Shown in pieces: positions 1 through 13,427 of a DNA stretch of 64,000 bases (position 1 is the first letter of the stretch; every line of letters begins with the position of its first letter). The notes under the pieces were generated by a model. The model had not been told where the DNA came from. It was given only the letters and a program-made list of their open reading frames with translations, and searched no databases. A program made the translations under genes and the position numbers. This stretch comes from Chlorocebus sabaeus (lineage: Eukaryota; Chordata; Mammalia; Primates; Cercopithecidae): positions 56,725,435 through 56,789,434 of the forward strand of contig NC_132904.1 of assembly GCF_047675955.1 (NCBI RefSeq), written 5' to 3'.

Positions 1-1916
1 GTTCCAGGGTAGTTGAAATACTCCAAGATGACAGTGTGCCACTCTGTGTTAGAGGTGGCTTCAAGAGAGTCCTATCTACTACTTCTACTTGGCTGGGAAC
101 CTTTGGTGTTCCCACAGTAACAATGTATCTGGGCATCTTTCCTGCTGACCCTGCCTGAATGCTTATATATAGGGTTCCTTAGTAGCCCCCCTCCAGTGGC
201 CCTGTTCCTGTGGAATAGCACAGACCCTTTGTCACATATACATATCCACGTATACATATATACACGTATACATATATGACATACAGATATAATTCTTTGT
301 TATATTAAACTAGCTTCTTATGTGTTGGTATGTAAGTTCCTGAAGACAAATATATTTTTTGGTTGCTTACCATTTATTTTCCCTAATGAAGCATCAGAAA
401 CCTACTCTGAAGGAATGTTTGAAGGACAGAGATTAGGAAATCATTTTGATTTCAGAGGGTCATTTTCCTGTTCATATATTATGGAAACGAACAGAAAACA
501 ATGGACAATTTGAGAGCCCATGAATGCATGTAAATTAGGCATTTTTTCAAGTTTAGAAACTTACAGGTAAGTGGATATGGAATACCTTGCTTGATCAGTC
601 ATCCTAATTGCCAGTTTCTATTCTAGAAACTATAAAATTGAAAACTGGCAGGATAATGAAGTAAAAAACTATTTTTAGCCCTACAAGTGACTGGGCAGGA
701 TATTGAGATTCTAATAAAGGCTAACACTCGCAGTATAATTCATCTAGATCAGGTCAGCAAAGATTGTAGTATGCAAGACCCAGAGCCTGCCCTATGGGGG
801 ACCCAAACAAATACAACACTAGGCCTTTATTCAAGAAGTTCTTAGTTTGTCTTCCAGCCAGAGGCCACCAGGAACACACTTGTAGTTGAACAAGTTGAGT
901 GTATTACACATTGCAGCAAGGGAGAATGCACACCATGGGGAATTGTGGGGCATCTCAATAAGGCACTGTTAGAAAAAGTCATTATAGGATTTGGGTTTGT
1001 GTTAGGTGATCTGGAGGATGGTTTAAGGATGTGGTACTTTACTCTGAGTTAGATGCTTTCGGGAAGTAAGGCAAATTCTATGACTGGTATCTTAACAGTT
1101 TATCTAAAGGGAGGGCCAACTAGAGAAAGACTAAAGCTGTAATTGATAAAGAAGCCCCCTCATTCACATTACCAGCACTAGGGGATATTAGGTATTTTGT
1201 GGCTTGGACAGTGTTCATGTTTTGTCTGTGTTCAGACGGATTACAGAGTGATCTTGTTTTTTTCTTGATCCATCATGATCGCAGAATGGCCTTGTCTAAT
1301 GTTAGTGTTCTGCAATTGCTTATGTGTAACAGGAGAACACCACAACTTATCTGTGAGTACCAAGCCAGCTCATGGCAGTATCAATGCCTAGCTGATAATA
1401 GCAGGCCAACTTTTGGATGTTAGAGGCTGCTTTTCTTATTCTCAGATACGATATACACCAAATAAAATTGGATGGAGATGGTGCTTAGTGGAAAATGTTA
1501 CCTGTTTTTGTTTCCCAATTCATTTTTAAGTACAGGCTATAAGACACATTAATAAAACTCTTGAATACGGCCAAGTGTGGTAAGTGCAATTAAAGAGGCT
1601 CAAGCAGTGTGTTTCACAGGCATGGGGAGTAGCATGAGAAAATGCTTTGGGGATGTGGGGGCAGTATCTGGCCTGGGCCTTGGAGGATTGGCCAGATTTA
1701 GATATGTGGAGTTGGAGAGGAAAGCAAAGCCACTGGAGGGTAAGCATAGGCTCAGAAGCAAGAAGATAAAAGTCAGGTTCAAAGCATGGTGAGAACCCTA
1801 GTTTCGACTAAATGAGTGGTATGTAATGGGAAGGCAGTGTGAAGAGGTACTTTTGGGTTAGATTATGGAATTCAGTTGTTTAGAAATTCAGTTTGTGGGG
1901 AGAGAAAATCAGAATT

Positions 1917-2100
1917 TGTTATATACCTACTATATGTGCTAGGTGCTTTGTATATATGATATTATTTAATCTGTAATTCTTGTAAACCCTGGAAAGTAGA
2001 TATCATACCCATTTTACAGATGATGAAAATGAGCTCTAGAAAGATTAATTTAACCTCCACTGAAATAGTTGGAGGCACAGCCATAATCTTAACCAGTAAC
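1917..2100 (-). mobile_element. MIR
   Basis: Antisense MIR: CCTACTATATGTGCTAGGTG followed by the ATACCCATTTTACAGATGATG core. Confidence 0.75.
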
Positions 2101-2833
2101 TGACTGAAAAGGTGGCACTCATTCTACTTCAATGTGCTACTTCCATTCTGCTGTAATACAGCCTCTTGTCATCAGTGGAAACCATTAGAAGCTTTTGATC
2201 AGAGAAATGGCAAGACCAGTTAGAATTGTGCTTTAGGAAGATTATTCTGGTAACAAAACAGTGGTAATTGATGTGTATTGAGTATATGGATTGGGCCCTG
2301 TGCTAAGAAACTTAGATACATAATGATCTCTTTTAGGTAATATATAGGATGGATTGAGAGTGGAGAGGTTAACAAAAGATGAAAAAAGTCTGATTAAATT
2401 AGCAGAAAATGTGAAAGCAGTAGAGAACAAAGCAGAATCAGGTAGAAGGGAAATGTAAGAAGATAGGGCCCTTGGAGGAGACAGGTGAGGAAGAAACAGC
2501 TGTTGTCTTGGCTTCTACTTTAAGTAATACTGAATCAAATATGGCCTCTACAACTTCGTCAGTGTTTAAGGAAAAGCTTGGCTATCTTAAGGAACTGGCC
2601 CCCTTAAGACCTTTTTTGAACCGCTGTTTTTATTTTTTTTATTAAAGTAGAAACATGTCCAGTTCTTTATAGATTTATTTGCCCCAAGAATGAAATGCTG
2701 CAGATGAGTTAATGTTGCTTTCAGAAAACTCTTTTGTTAACAGTGCTGAAATTTTTGTTTTTGTTTTTGTTTTTAGCAATAGGTATGGTTATTAACAAAG
2801 GAAGGTAGAGCTTCACTTTGTAAAATCCATTAA

Positions 2834-3139
2834 TTTTTTTTTTATATATTTTTTTCAAGACGGATTCTCATTGTCACCTAGGCTGGAGTGCAGTGGCGTG
2901 ATTTTTGGCTCACTGCAACCTCCGCCTCCTGGGTTCAAGCGATTCTCCTGCCTTAGCCTCCTGAGTAGCTGGGATTATAGGCATGTGCCACCATGCCCAG
3001 CTAATTTTTGTATTTTTAGTGAAGACGGGGTTTCACTGTGTTGGCCAAGCCGGTCTCAAACCCCTGACCTCGGGTGATCTGCCCGCCTTGGTCTCCCAAA
3101 GTGCTGGGACTACAGACGTGAGCCACCTCACCTGGCCAG
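2834..3139 (-). mobile_element. AluS-like
   Basis: Antisense full Alu with a 10-bp target duplication AATCCATTAA at 2824-2833 and 3140-3149. Confidence 0.93.
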
Positions 3140-3191
3140 AATCCATTAACATTAAGTTTTTAGTTAAGCTTAAATGATAACCTAAGTGAAT

Positions 3192-3452
3192 TTCTTTTTT
3201 TTTTTTTTTTTTTAGATGGGGTCTCCTTCTGTTGCCCAGGCTGATCATACCACAGCCTCAAGCTCCTGGGCTTGAGCAGTCCTTTTGCCTCAGCCTCCTG
3301 AACAGCTGGGACTACAGGCGCATGCCACCATACCCAGCTGATTTATAAAAGTTTTTGTAGAGAGGAGGTCTTGCCATCTTGCCCAGACTGGTCTTGAACT
3401 CCTGGGCTTAAGCAATCTTCCCATCTCAGCTTCACTAAATGCTGGGATTAAA
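3192..3452 (-). mobile_element. AluJ-like, 5'-truncated
   Basis: Antisense Alu with the old-family wording GCTCCTGGGCTTGAGCAGTC. It stops at ATGCTGGGATTA, lacking the usual GTGAGCCACCGCGCC end. Confidence 0.88.
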
Positions 3453-3689
3453 TTTTAATAATTAAAGAAACCTAAATATGGGCAAAGCTTTCAATAAACA
3501 ATTAGGATTTAGTCACGTTCCCTTTTACGTAATATTGAAGTACCTATAGAGATAGTCACACAGCTGTTTTGTTTTCTAGATTAGAAAACCTACAGTTTTA
3601 TGTTCTGATATCTTTATTCTGATTTCTTTAGCTGTTTTTAATAAAGCAAACTTAAAAAAACACAAATCTTATTTGTAATGTAACTATGA

Positions 3690-4310
3690 ACTAGAACATT
3701 TGTAATAGAGAAAAATTGAAAATAATCTAAATGTTTATCAGCAGAAAAAGGGGTGAATAAATTATAATATGATCATACAGTGTGATGCTATATTGCAGTT
3801 TAAATGAATCAGCTAGAGCTATACATCTCAACATGGATACATTTGTTGGCCAAAGTGTTGATTCCCCCACTGGAAAAAAAGACAGAAGAAGAAAGTTGGA
3901 GAAGCCTGTGTCCAATATAATTCTATAATATAAAGGAATTTTTTAAATTGGGGTAAGCATTTTGAGGTAAACAGTTCAGTAGTGTTAAGTACATTCACAT
4001 TGTTGTGCAGCCGTCACCACTGCCTATCCACAATATGAAGTTTTAAAACATTCAAGGCAATATTATATGTTGTTTATAGATGCTTATATATTGTTTATAG
4101 ATGCATAGTTATGCAGTAAAATCTAAAAGCACGCATTCTAATAATCACCAAAATCAGAATGGTGTTTATCTCAGAGAGGGTGTGGGGGAAAAGTACACAA
4201 GGGACTACAGTTGTATTTGGGCGGTGGACATACAAGTGTTCATAAATTATCTATACTTTTATATACCTGGCATATTTCATAGTTTCAAATTTTTCTTTTG
4301 TAAAAAAAAA
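3690..4310 (+). mobile_element. Old L1 (L1M) 3' part
   Basis: Resembles L1M 3' UTR wording (AATAATCTAAATGTTTATCA; later GGGCGGTGGACATACAAGTG). A stretch around 3945-4050 reads in the opposite sense, so the element may be composite. Confidence 0.5.
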
Positions 4311-5649
4311 TTCCCACTAGAAATTTCCAAATGTTTGATAGTCATTAACTTTTTGTAGATCTGGGCTATTCAGTTTTAAGAAACATGGTGGTACCAGGAT
4401 CCAAGAGGTGAGGTTGCTACCTGTTGAGGCCTGTTAACTTTACGAGAAGAGAAATCTTTGCCAAATGCAGTGTTGTCATCGCTGCCTACCATCTTAAGTG
4501 TCACAGGTAGCAGATGTTGTAGGTCTCAAGCCTAAAGGTTGGAGAGAATGAATCTATAAAGAAAGGAAATGCAAGAGGAGAGCAGGTTTTAGGAGGTGAA
4601 GATGAGTTCGTTTTTAGGCTTGAGATGGTAGACATACAAGAAGACATATATACTAATTGAATTTAGAGATGAGAGACAAGAGCTTGGGGGAAAAGTTAGA
4701 ACTAGAAGTACACATTTGGAAATTCCAGTGTATTCCTTGAATAAATGAGTTTGCCGAAGGAAAGTATAAAGAACAGACTGAGACAAAGTATTGGGGAAGG
4801 GGATTAAAGAAGAACCAGTGAAAGAGATTGAGAAGGAATAGGTTGAAGGACAAGTGGGAAAAGAGAAGAGTAATGTGCCATAGAGATTAAGGCAGGAAAA
4901 ATTGTCAAGAATTTATTCAGATTAATCCAGTATTTATTGAATGAACACTATGTGATAATCACTTTTTTGTATTGCAGAAAATTAAGAGTGAGAACTGAGA
5001 AAAAGCCATTGGATTTGACGGTTAAGGTAGAGTTACCATGTCATTGTAACTATGCTCCTTGTCTGTAAGCTCTTTTTAAAGACAGAGATCCTGTTCTAGT
5101 TGTCATTCTAATCTCAGAGCCTGACACAGTGTCTGTCACATTTTTTAGTGCTCAGCAGTAAATATGTGAACAATGATACCAAATATAAAGTACTCAGATT
5201 TCTTCTAGAATATAAAATATATTTTTTGCTGTCTAGTCTATATGTTCCATTGCTCTCCAAATCTCTCTTCTGTGTTTGAAAATACTATTTTTTATTTTCT
5301 CAACACCTCTTTGATATTATCAGTAACCTTCTTAATTCTTATACAAGTTTCCTTATCAATAACTTCTTTAATCAGTTCTAACATAGGTTTCTTCTGACCT
5401 CATCATGATTCATTCAGTGTTGCTTTTTGAAACCCTATTTTTTGCTTTCTTTCTTACTCCTGTTACTCACTCATCAACTCTATATAAAGACAGTCCTATC
5501 AGTCAGAGCTGTGTAGAGGTAGCATGAACTTCCCTGGGGAAAGCATTGTTTTCTATCCTGTGGTATTCAGCAGAATCAGGACCACAATTTGAAGCATATG
5601 AGAGTATTAAACACAGGTGGCTAGACTAGCTGGCTTTAAAAAAAAAAGT

Positions 5650-7165
5650 TTTGTTGAGAAAGAGTTTACATACCATGCAATTCACCTATTTAAAATGTAC
5701 AGTCACTGTAGTTTTTAGTATATTCATAGAGTTGTGCAACTATCACTACAGTCAATTTTAGAACTTTTTAAATCACACACCTCCCCACCAAAAACTTCAT
5801 ACGCATTAGGCCGTCACTTTTTCCCTCCTCTGCACCCCTCCAAATCCCAGCTCTAGGTAATCACTAGTCTACTTTCTGTCTCTATAGACTTGCCTATTCT
5901 GGATATTTCATTTTAATGGAACCATATAATATGTGGTTTTCCATGACTGGCTGTATTCACTTATAATATTTTCAGAGTTCATCCATGTTGTAGTATGGAT
6001 CAGTACTTTATTCCTTTTTATGGCTGGATAATACTGTGTTGTGTGGATATACTACATTTTGCTTATCCATTCATCAGTTGATGGACATTTAGATACTGTG
6101 AATAATGCCGCTGTGAACATTTGTGTACAAGTTTTTGTGTGAGTATATTCCTGGGTGTATACCTAAGAGTGGAATTTCTGGGTCATATGGTTCTTCTGTG
6201 TTTAACCTTTTGAGAAACCACCAGACTGTTTTCCAAAGCAGCTGCACTGTTTTACGTTCCCACTAGCAGCGTATGAGAGTTCCTTTTTCTTTACATACCT
6301 CAAACACTTGCTATTATCTTTTTCATTATAGCCATCCTAGTTAACGTGAAGTGGTATCTCCTCGTGAGTTTAATTTGCATTTCCTTGGTGATGAATGGTG
6401 TTAAGCATCCTTTCCTGTGCTTATTTGACATTTGTTTGTCTTCTTTGGAGAAATTTTTGAGACCTAGTCTCACTTCTGTCACCCAGGCTGGAGTGCAATG
6501 GCGTGATCTCTGCTCATTGCATCCTCTGTCTCCTGGGTTCAAGCGATTATTCTGCCTCAGCCTTCCAAGTAGCTGGAATTACAGGCATACACCACCACGC
6601 CCAGCTAATTTTTTTGTATTTTTAGTAGAGATGAGGTTTCACCATGTTGGCCAGGCTGGTCTTGAACTCCTGACCTCAAATGATCTGCCCACCTCAGCCT
6701 CCCAAAGTGCTGGGATTACAAGCATGAGCCCCCACACCTGGCCACAATTGCTCATTTTTACTTGGGTTATTTGTCTTTTTAATGTTGCATGGTAAGAATT
6801 TTTTATATATTTTGATACTAACCCTTTTCAGATACATAATTAGCAAATATTTTCTCCCACTCAGTGTGTTGTCTTCACTTTCTTAATGGTGTCATTTGCA
6901 GCACCAGAGTTTTAAATTTTGATGACATCAGCTTTGCCTACCTTTTGTTTTGTTGTTTGTGCTTTTGGTGTCCTTAGAAACTATCCCCTAATCCACAGTC
7001 ACAAAGATTTATATCTATGTTTTCCTCTAAGATTTTAAAGTTTTAGCTCTTATAATTAGGTCTTTAATCGATTTTGAGTTAATTTTTGTATATGGTATGA
7101 GATGGGGTCCAATTTTCTTCTTTTACATATGAATATCTAGCTGTCCCCAAACCGTTTATTGAGAC
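5650..7165 (-). mobile_element. Old L1 (L1M), split by Alu
   Basis: Antisense: 3' UTR wording first, then GTGTATACCTAAGAGTGGAA and GGTCATATGG, then ORF2 end. It resumes after the Alu at 6744 with GGGTTATTTGTC. Decayed, with only short frames. Confidence 0.8.
6453..6743 (-). mobile_element. Alu in old L1
   Basis: Antisense Alu beginning TTTTTGAGACCTAGTCTC with almost no T run left and ending CACACCTGGCC. It lies within the old L1. Confidence 0.92.
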
Positions 7166-7744
7166 TGGATGACTTTTAAGGCCACCTTGACTCTGAGGCT
7201 TTGTAGTACTTTGGTTTCTGTTATTGTCTAAACAGGTGGACAGTCAGGTTTTCATGTTATGGCCATCCATTTCTCAAGAATATATTGTGTCTGAAAACAA
7301 GGATTGCCATTAGTTTATCTGTTTCCAGGCTTCTCAGTTGCCTTCAATTTTATCCTCCTCTGACTTTTATGATACTGGTTTGTTTCTAGTCATCTTTGGC
7401 TAGTGCATCTTTCTTTTCTTTCTCTTTTTTCCACATAAATACAATATTCTTCCAGCCTTTTGGTATTGGGAACCATTCACTCAATTTTAATTAGCTTTGT
7501 CATTTAGGTAGCTTAGAGTTTCCTCTTAAGCCTAACTGCAGTATAATAAAATTTTTTTTTCTGTATTCCATCGACACCTGGAATATAATGTATGAAAAAT
7601 GTGTATTCAATTGTTCCCTAACAGTAAGCCTTCCAAGTTTCTTTATTATCTTCTCTATCTTAAACTCTTGATCTTGGAGTTTTCTGACTCTTCCTCCATG
7701 AGCTCTGTATTTTGTTCAGTGTTAAATGGCACTGATTACATGGT

Positions 7745-8420
7745 AATTAATAGACCTCGGACATGTTAACTTAAGAAATATGATTTATAAATTTAGAAGA
7801 GAAGAGGAGACTTTATTTCTTATAAAGGGTTACAACCTTCCGGGTGGCCATTCTGACAGGCTGGGAAGTGTAGCCTCCACCCATAAGCAGAAACACACAC
7901 TTGGAGGGATGGGCAAAGGGAACAGGAATTCGTGCTGAGCAGGGTGGCCATATATACATATTCAATAAGCTGTTGGGGGAGTCATGAATATTTATGAAAG
8001 GAGAAGCATGTCCTTCATGGGTCTCATACACACAAAATGGCAGTAACAGCGTGGTCAGAGAGTGGAGTTTTCAGCCCTCTGACATCAAAAGGTGAAGCAG
8101 AAGACATGAAAACCCTTACTGTGCATTCTCTGTAGACTAGCCAGAACCATTCTGTGGTTGGTAGTCTCTTATCAGGCAAAAAAGGAGGGACAGCATCAGG
8201 TGGTTGGTTGATAGCAGTGGTGGGGTTTTTTGAAATGGCTGGTTTCTGTTTGGTAGTTAGGGAAGAAAGGCTAATAGTGGTTTGCGAGGGAAGGGGTATA
8301 ATGAGGTAGGTTGGAATCCCCAATCCCATCGTAGCCAAGAATTTAGTTTTCAAGGTTAATCTGGGGTCCCCTTGGCCAAGAGATGACCCATCAGTCAGTT
8401 GGTGGGCTTAGAATTTTATT
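7745..8420 (-). mobile_element. LTR-like sequence, family not assigned
   Basis: A coherent stretch ending in GGGGTCCCCTTGGCCAAGAG and AGAATTTTATTTTCAG, wording that I associate with endogenous retroviral LTR or leader sequence in antisense. No LTR ends or protein domains are visible. Confidence 0.35.
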
Positions 8421-8836
8421 TTCAGTTTATAGACCTATCCTTTCCTTTTTATAGTTCTAGCCACCACCTCAGAGATTTGCATCTCACTGCTAAATTACTA
8501 TAATAGCCTTTTTGATGTTTTCCCAGATCCTAGTTTCTGTTTATATTAGGCCCTATATTCAGCTGCTAGATTAATCCCCATCAAGTACTTCTCATCAAGG
8601 TTCACTGTATCAAATTTATATACCACACAAGTTAGCATTTCAACTCCTCCCCATCTTTACTTCTCCTTATCTCTTGTTACTTCCCTAAATGGGGCCAAAC
8701 TAACTTGGTAGTAAGTCCTACTTAATGGTTTCTTTGTTCTCAATCTCATGTACACACTCTTCTTTCCTCCTGGTGTGCTTTCGCTTCTCTCCTATTCTTT
8801 CCCTTCAGTGATTGACTCCATTTGACTCCTCTTTTT

Positions 8837-9160
8837 GTTATTTTTTATTTTTTTATTTTATTTATTTTTTTGAGAGCGTCTCGCTCTGTCACCCAGGCTG
8901 GAGTGCAGTGGCGCAGTCTCGGCTCACTGCAAGCTCCACCTCCCGGGTTCACGCCATTCTCCTGCCTCAGCCTCCCAAGTAGCTGGGACTACAGGCATCC
9001 ACCACCAATCCCGGCTAATTTTTTTTTTCTTTTGTATTTTTAGTAGAGATGGGGTTGTACTGTGTTAGCCAGGATGATCTTGATCTCCTGACCTTGTGAT
9101 CCGCCTGCCTCAGCCTCCCAAAATGCTGGATTACAGGCGTGAGCCACCACGCCCAGCCAA
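8837..9160 (-). mobile_element. AluY-like
   Basis: Antisense Alu, with flanking repeat ACTCCTCTTTTT at 8825-8836 and 9161-9172. The central linker has an expanded T run. Confidence 0.92.
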
Positions 9161-9242
9161 CTCCTCTTTTTTTTAAAGACATATTTTGCATCTTTTCAAT
9201 ACTTGAATATTTAGTTTATCTAGTAATAAGGTCCTTGACACC

Positions 9243-9266
9243 CTGCTGCTGCTGCTGCTGCTGCTG
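9243..9266 (+). repeat. (CTG)8 trinucleotide repeat
   Basis: Eight uninterrupted CTG units, intronic, followed by TTATTTATG. Confidence 0.97.
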
Positions 9267-10062
9267 TTATTTATGTCTTTGTTTTAGATATTCTGGTTTT
9301 GAAGGCATTGTTCCATGTGGGAACTATTGTTTCTGTTACCTTTGTCGCTCTCTTCTTTTCTTGCATATGGCAGAATCTTGAACATAATAGGTATCCTGTA
9401 AATCTTCCTGGCTGACAGATCTATAAAAGTTTTGGGGGAGATGTGTAATGTCATTCTTAAATTTTAGAGATGCAAAATAATGCTTTTTATATAATTACCT
9501 GTTTTTAATTTTTAATTTTTTTGTTTTATATCAGATTTGAAGATAGTATTCTTAACACAGTAAGGTGAAGTTCCACAACATATTACTACAAATATTAGAT
9601 CTAGTTTATTGAACATTAGCCACCTGATAAATCAGATTCTCTCAAGAGAAAAGTTAGCTTCCTGAATGCTGACCAGGCATGCTTTTGAAGGTGCGTGATA
9701 GCCAAAGCCAGTACTCATCATTTGATATACTAAGATCCTTGAAAATTTAAAAGGGGCATAGTCACCAGCATCCAGAACAAAGGATGATGATGACATGGTG
9801 ATTTCCTTATTTTACTGTCTAAAGCTCTGCTTCTGTTGCTGACCTACTCTTAAAGAGAAGTATTTATTTTCAAAATTTTCCATGTCACTTAAAGTCAGTA
9901 TTGAGAGGAAAAGGAGTATCACTGGAGTGGAGCTTGGCTGAGAAAGGATACAAGGCAGAAGGCAACTTCCAAGCCTGCCTGCCCACCCACCTTCTTTCTT
10001 ACCTCAGGAGCAGAGTTGACTTTGAGAACTAAATTCTGATGTTTTAAATCTTACCCAAATTC

Positions 10063-10356
10063 GGCCAGGCGCAGTGGGCTCATGCCTGTAATCCCAGCAC
10101 TTTGGGAGACCGAGGGGGGCAGATCATGAGGTCAGGAGATCGACACCATCCTGGCCAACATGGTGAAACCCCGCTTCTACTAAAAACACAAAAATTAGCT
10201 GGACGTGGTGGTGCATGCCTGTAATCCCAGCTACTTGGGAGGCTGAGGCAGGAGAATCACTTGAACCAGGGAGTCAGAGGTTGCAATGAGCCGAGATTGT
10301 GCCACTGCACTCCAACCCGGTGACAGAGCAAGACTCCTTCTCAAAAAAAAAAGAAA
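10063..10356 (+). mobile_element. AluS-like
   Basis: Sense Alu with a perfect 17-bp target duplication AAATCTTACCCAAATTC (10046-10062 and 10357-10373). Confidence 0.96.
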
Positions 10357-10699
10357 AAATCTTACCCAAATTCCTACCTAACAGGCCTTGGGAATCACAC
10401 CCTACAAACTGTGAAGTCTCATCAGAGGGGTTTTATTTCACCCCATATAATCTAGCCCGCTTTCCCACCTGACTCTGGCGTAACTTCACATAACAAATAA
10501 GAAAAGAGATAAAAATATTTTAACCACAAATATATTTCCTTGCCATATCTTGAAACTGCCCTGCAAGGTTGTCTCTTGTGGGAAAGGTCCACATTCTATA
10601 GAGAATCTCCTTTCCACCCACTGGTTTTTCTTTCTTTCTTTCCAGACCCAGGAGATAATCAACTAAGGCACCCATTTAAGTCTGATAAGTGTAAACACC

Positions 10700-11120
10700 C
10701 AAAATCTGAGACAGATCTCAGTTAATTTAGAAAGTTTATTTTGCCAAGGTTCAGGACGTGCGTCCATGACACGGCCTTAGGAAGTCCTGACGACATGTGC
10801 CCAAGGTGGTCAGGGCACAGCTTAGTTTTGTACATTTTAGGGAGACATGATACATCAGTCAGTATGTGTAAGAAATACATTGGTTGGGTCTGGAAAGGCG
10901 GGATAACTTGAAACAAAGGCAGGAAGACTTAAAGTGGTGAAGGGGCTTCCAGGTCACAAATAGGTGAGAGAGGAGTGGTTGCATTCTTTTGAATTTCTGA
11001 TTAGCCTTTCCAAAGGAGGCAATCAGATATGCATCTATCTCAGTGAGCAGACAGATGACTTTGAATAGAAATGGGAGGCAGATTTGCCAGGACCAATTCC
11101 CCACCTTGAAGGGGCCCATG
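10700..11120 (-). mobile_element. LTR-like, inverted member of a pair
   Basis: Reverse complement shows a TAAAATGTACAAAACTAAGC core, CACCTTGGGCACATGT, and AATAAACTTTCTAAATTAAC near its end, as in an ERV1-class LTR. Subfamily not assigned; outer limits are approximate. Confidence 0.55.
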
Positions 11121-11590
11121 ATATTTTCCTTTCACAGAAACATTTTACAACCTACTCCCTCAGAAGTCTGCTCGGAGCTTCTTCTGCACAGTAAAACTTG
11201 GAAAAACTGGTTGCCACAACCCTTTATCTTAACCTAAACATTTCCTTTCTGTTGATCCCAGGTCTTTAGATAAACTCAACCAATTGTCAACCATAAAATT
11301 TTAAAATCTACCTATATGCTAGAAGCACCCCCCACCCCATCCCACCCACCCTTCAAATTATCCTCTCTTTCTGGACCAAACCAATGTATTTGATTGAAGT
11401 CTCATGCCTCTCTAAAATGTATAAAACCAAGCTGCACCCTAACCGCCTTGGGCACATGTTCTTAGGACCTCCTGAGGGCTGTGTCATGGGCCATGGTCAC
11501 TCGTATTTAGCTCAGAATAAGTCTCTTGAAATGTTTTAGAGTTTGACTCTTCATCGACAACTTAAAGACAGTTCTGAGTTTATAGCATTT
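11120..11590 (+). mobile_element. LTR-like, direct member of a pair
   Basis: Carries the same core as its neighbour in the opposite orientation (TAAAATGTATAAAACCAAGC, CGCCTTGGGCACATGT) and then AGCTCAGAATAAGTCTCTTG. Outer limits are approximate. Confidence 0.55.
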
Positions 11591-11599
11591 TATTAACTT

Positions 11600-12230
11600 T
11601 GTTAGTACCAGTTACTTTCTTGTTTTATTCTTTTAGTCCTTTATCCTCAACCCACATTCCGGTTCCCTTTCCTGTTCATATGCACCTACTCTAATGTGTT
11701 TATGTCTTTATATCCACATTTGCTTGAACGATATATAATATTGTTATGTGTGTGTTTTCAACCTACATAATGGTATTTGCTTATTCTTAACCTAATGCTA
11801 TGTTTTTTAAAGATGTATTCATGTTGCTGTCGGTATGTCTAAAGTGTGGTTTCCAAAGCTATGTAGAATTCCATATTTGTATTCACTCCATTTTGATTTT
11901 CCATTCTTCCAGTTAAAGAAATGAGTGTTAACTTCAAACTCCCTACTACACTATTGTCACAGCAAATATTCTCACATAGGTCTTTGAAGTCTGTAATTCA
12001 CATATATATAACCTTATTTGAGATTTTCTGTGGGATTTACTCACCAGAGTGGGATCATTGGATCACAGGGTGTATACATATAGCCAGATCACTAGGCAGA
12101 ATATCTGTATCACTTACCCACAGTGCATGAGGATTAATGCCTCTCCACATCTTTGTCAATTTTGTTCATCAAATCCCACAATTTTTTAATTTCTATTTTT
12201 AGAGTGTTATTTAGAGTGTTGTTTATGCTC
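11600..12230 (-). mobile_element. Diverged LINE-like stretch
   Basis: Faint antisense L1 wording (CACCAGAGTGGGATCATTGG; GCCTCTCCACATCTTTGTCA). Very decayed, so family and limits are uncertain. Confidence 0.35.
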
Positions 12231-12824
12231 TCTAGTATTTTCTGTTCTGTAATGTTATCTCCCAGTGGTTTTTCTTACAAGCCTGTTTATTTGGCCATTT
12301 GAAGATTCCTTTCTGGTAGTTGGTGTTAACTTTTGACTGCTCTTGATGCAGGAAAAAAAAAATGCAAGAAAATAGATGTAACACCTCCCCTTGCCTCTGC
12401 CCCTCGCCCCTCCCTCCAAGCCCTGCTCTTCCACTCACAAGATTGAGCCCCTTTTACACCCTGTTTGTGCTACATGAATCCTGTCTGCTTAGCTATAGCT
12501 GATTGGAAAGAGATGTATACCTACCCAAGCTGAGTACTTAAAGTCTTCCTCCAAGGAATTCGAAATTAGGATGTCTCAGCTAGGCTGTTGAAGAACATGC
12601 AGATTGAGGGGTGGGGGCGACCATCTTCCCCTGTGTGCACAAAGAAGCTAGAGAAATGGTCTGCAGAGAAGGAATAAAGAAGATGTGCACAGAAAAACAA
12701 AGAAAAAACCTTAGGGTCCCATAGAGAGGGAGAGAGATTGAGCTAGAATGTGAAAGTACCTGTCCTGGATCCTGACGGCTTTCTCTTTTCTCTTGAGACT
12801 GCATTGTATTTTCTTATCTGTATT

Positions 12825-13210
12825 AGTTAGGGGTGGCTAACTGCTGTAACAAATAGATTCCACAGTGTGTAGTGACCCTAACACAACAGAAGTTGATTTC
12901 TCACTCATACAGACAGATCCAGATGACTCTAAGTGAGGTGGCAGCAGTGGAGGGCTCTGTACTACGTAGTTATTTAGGAATCCAGGTTGATGGAGGTTTT
13001 GCCATTTTCTACCCATGGCTTCCAAGGTCCCCCTGGGTGTCAGCATCCATGCTGCAGAAGAGTAATGATCATGGAGTTGAATAATGAGGGAGGTTTTATA
13101 GACCAGGCCTTGAGCTAGCACAGTTATTCACATTCCTTGGCTGGAACTCAGTTACATGGGCACAATTAACTGTATGGGAGTCTGAAAAATGTGGTCTAGC
13201 TAAGGACCCA
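12825..13210. repeat. Old interspersed repeat, unassigned
   Basis: Wording such as CTGCTGTAACAAATAGATTC and TGGAACTCAGTTACATGGGC recurs in mammalian genomes in my memory, but I cannot name the family. Confidence 0.35.
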
Positions 13211-13427
13211 GAAGGATGAGAAAATGGGTTTGGTGAACAACTAGAGATGATCACATCATATTTAGGATCTGTGTGATACCTCTATATCCTTTTAATTAAG
13301 TTCCCTTTTTTTTTCTTAAACTTAGTTTGAGTTGGCTTCTGTTATTTATACCTTAATGATTTGGTGTTTTCATGATAGCCATCTTTAAAGTAGTAGAAGA
13401 GATAAAAACTGATTATTATTTTCTCAG

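Larger units (their letters stand above)
1..13427 (+). other. RIC3: RIC3 intron 1 (3' part)
   Basis: Non-coding, no open frame of note. Besides the repeats listed separately it holds a short TATACA/ACGTATA-rich tract near 236-295, an L2-like antisense stretch around 2170-2470 and an L2-like 3' end near 5045-5175. I assign nothing to about 300-1900, 2480-2830, 4380-5040, 7180-7740, 8420-8820, 9270-10060 and 12240-12820. It ends at the exon 2 acceptor. Confidence 0.85.

Noticed and set aside
236..295. Possible palindromic regulatory site (TATACACGTATA)
   Set aside because: It is part of a short TA/CA-rich simple repeat, with no supporting context.
6346..6795. 149-codon open frame on the + strand
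   Set aside because: It runs through an old L1 and an antisense Alu; its wording (HLCSLHPLSPGF-type, VGQAGLELLTS) is the standard translation of antisense Alu.
8024..8353. 109-codon frame on the - strand
   Set aside because: Low complexity, no domain, no splice or start context; lies in an LTR-like stretch.
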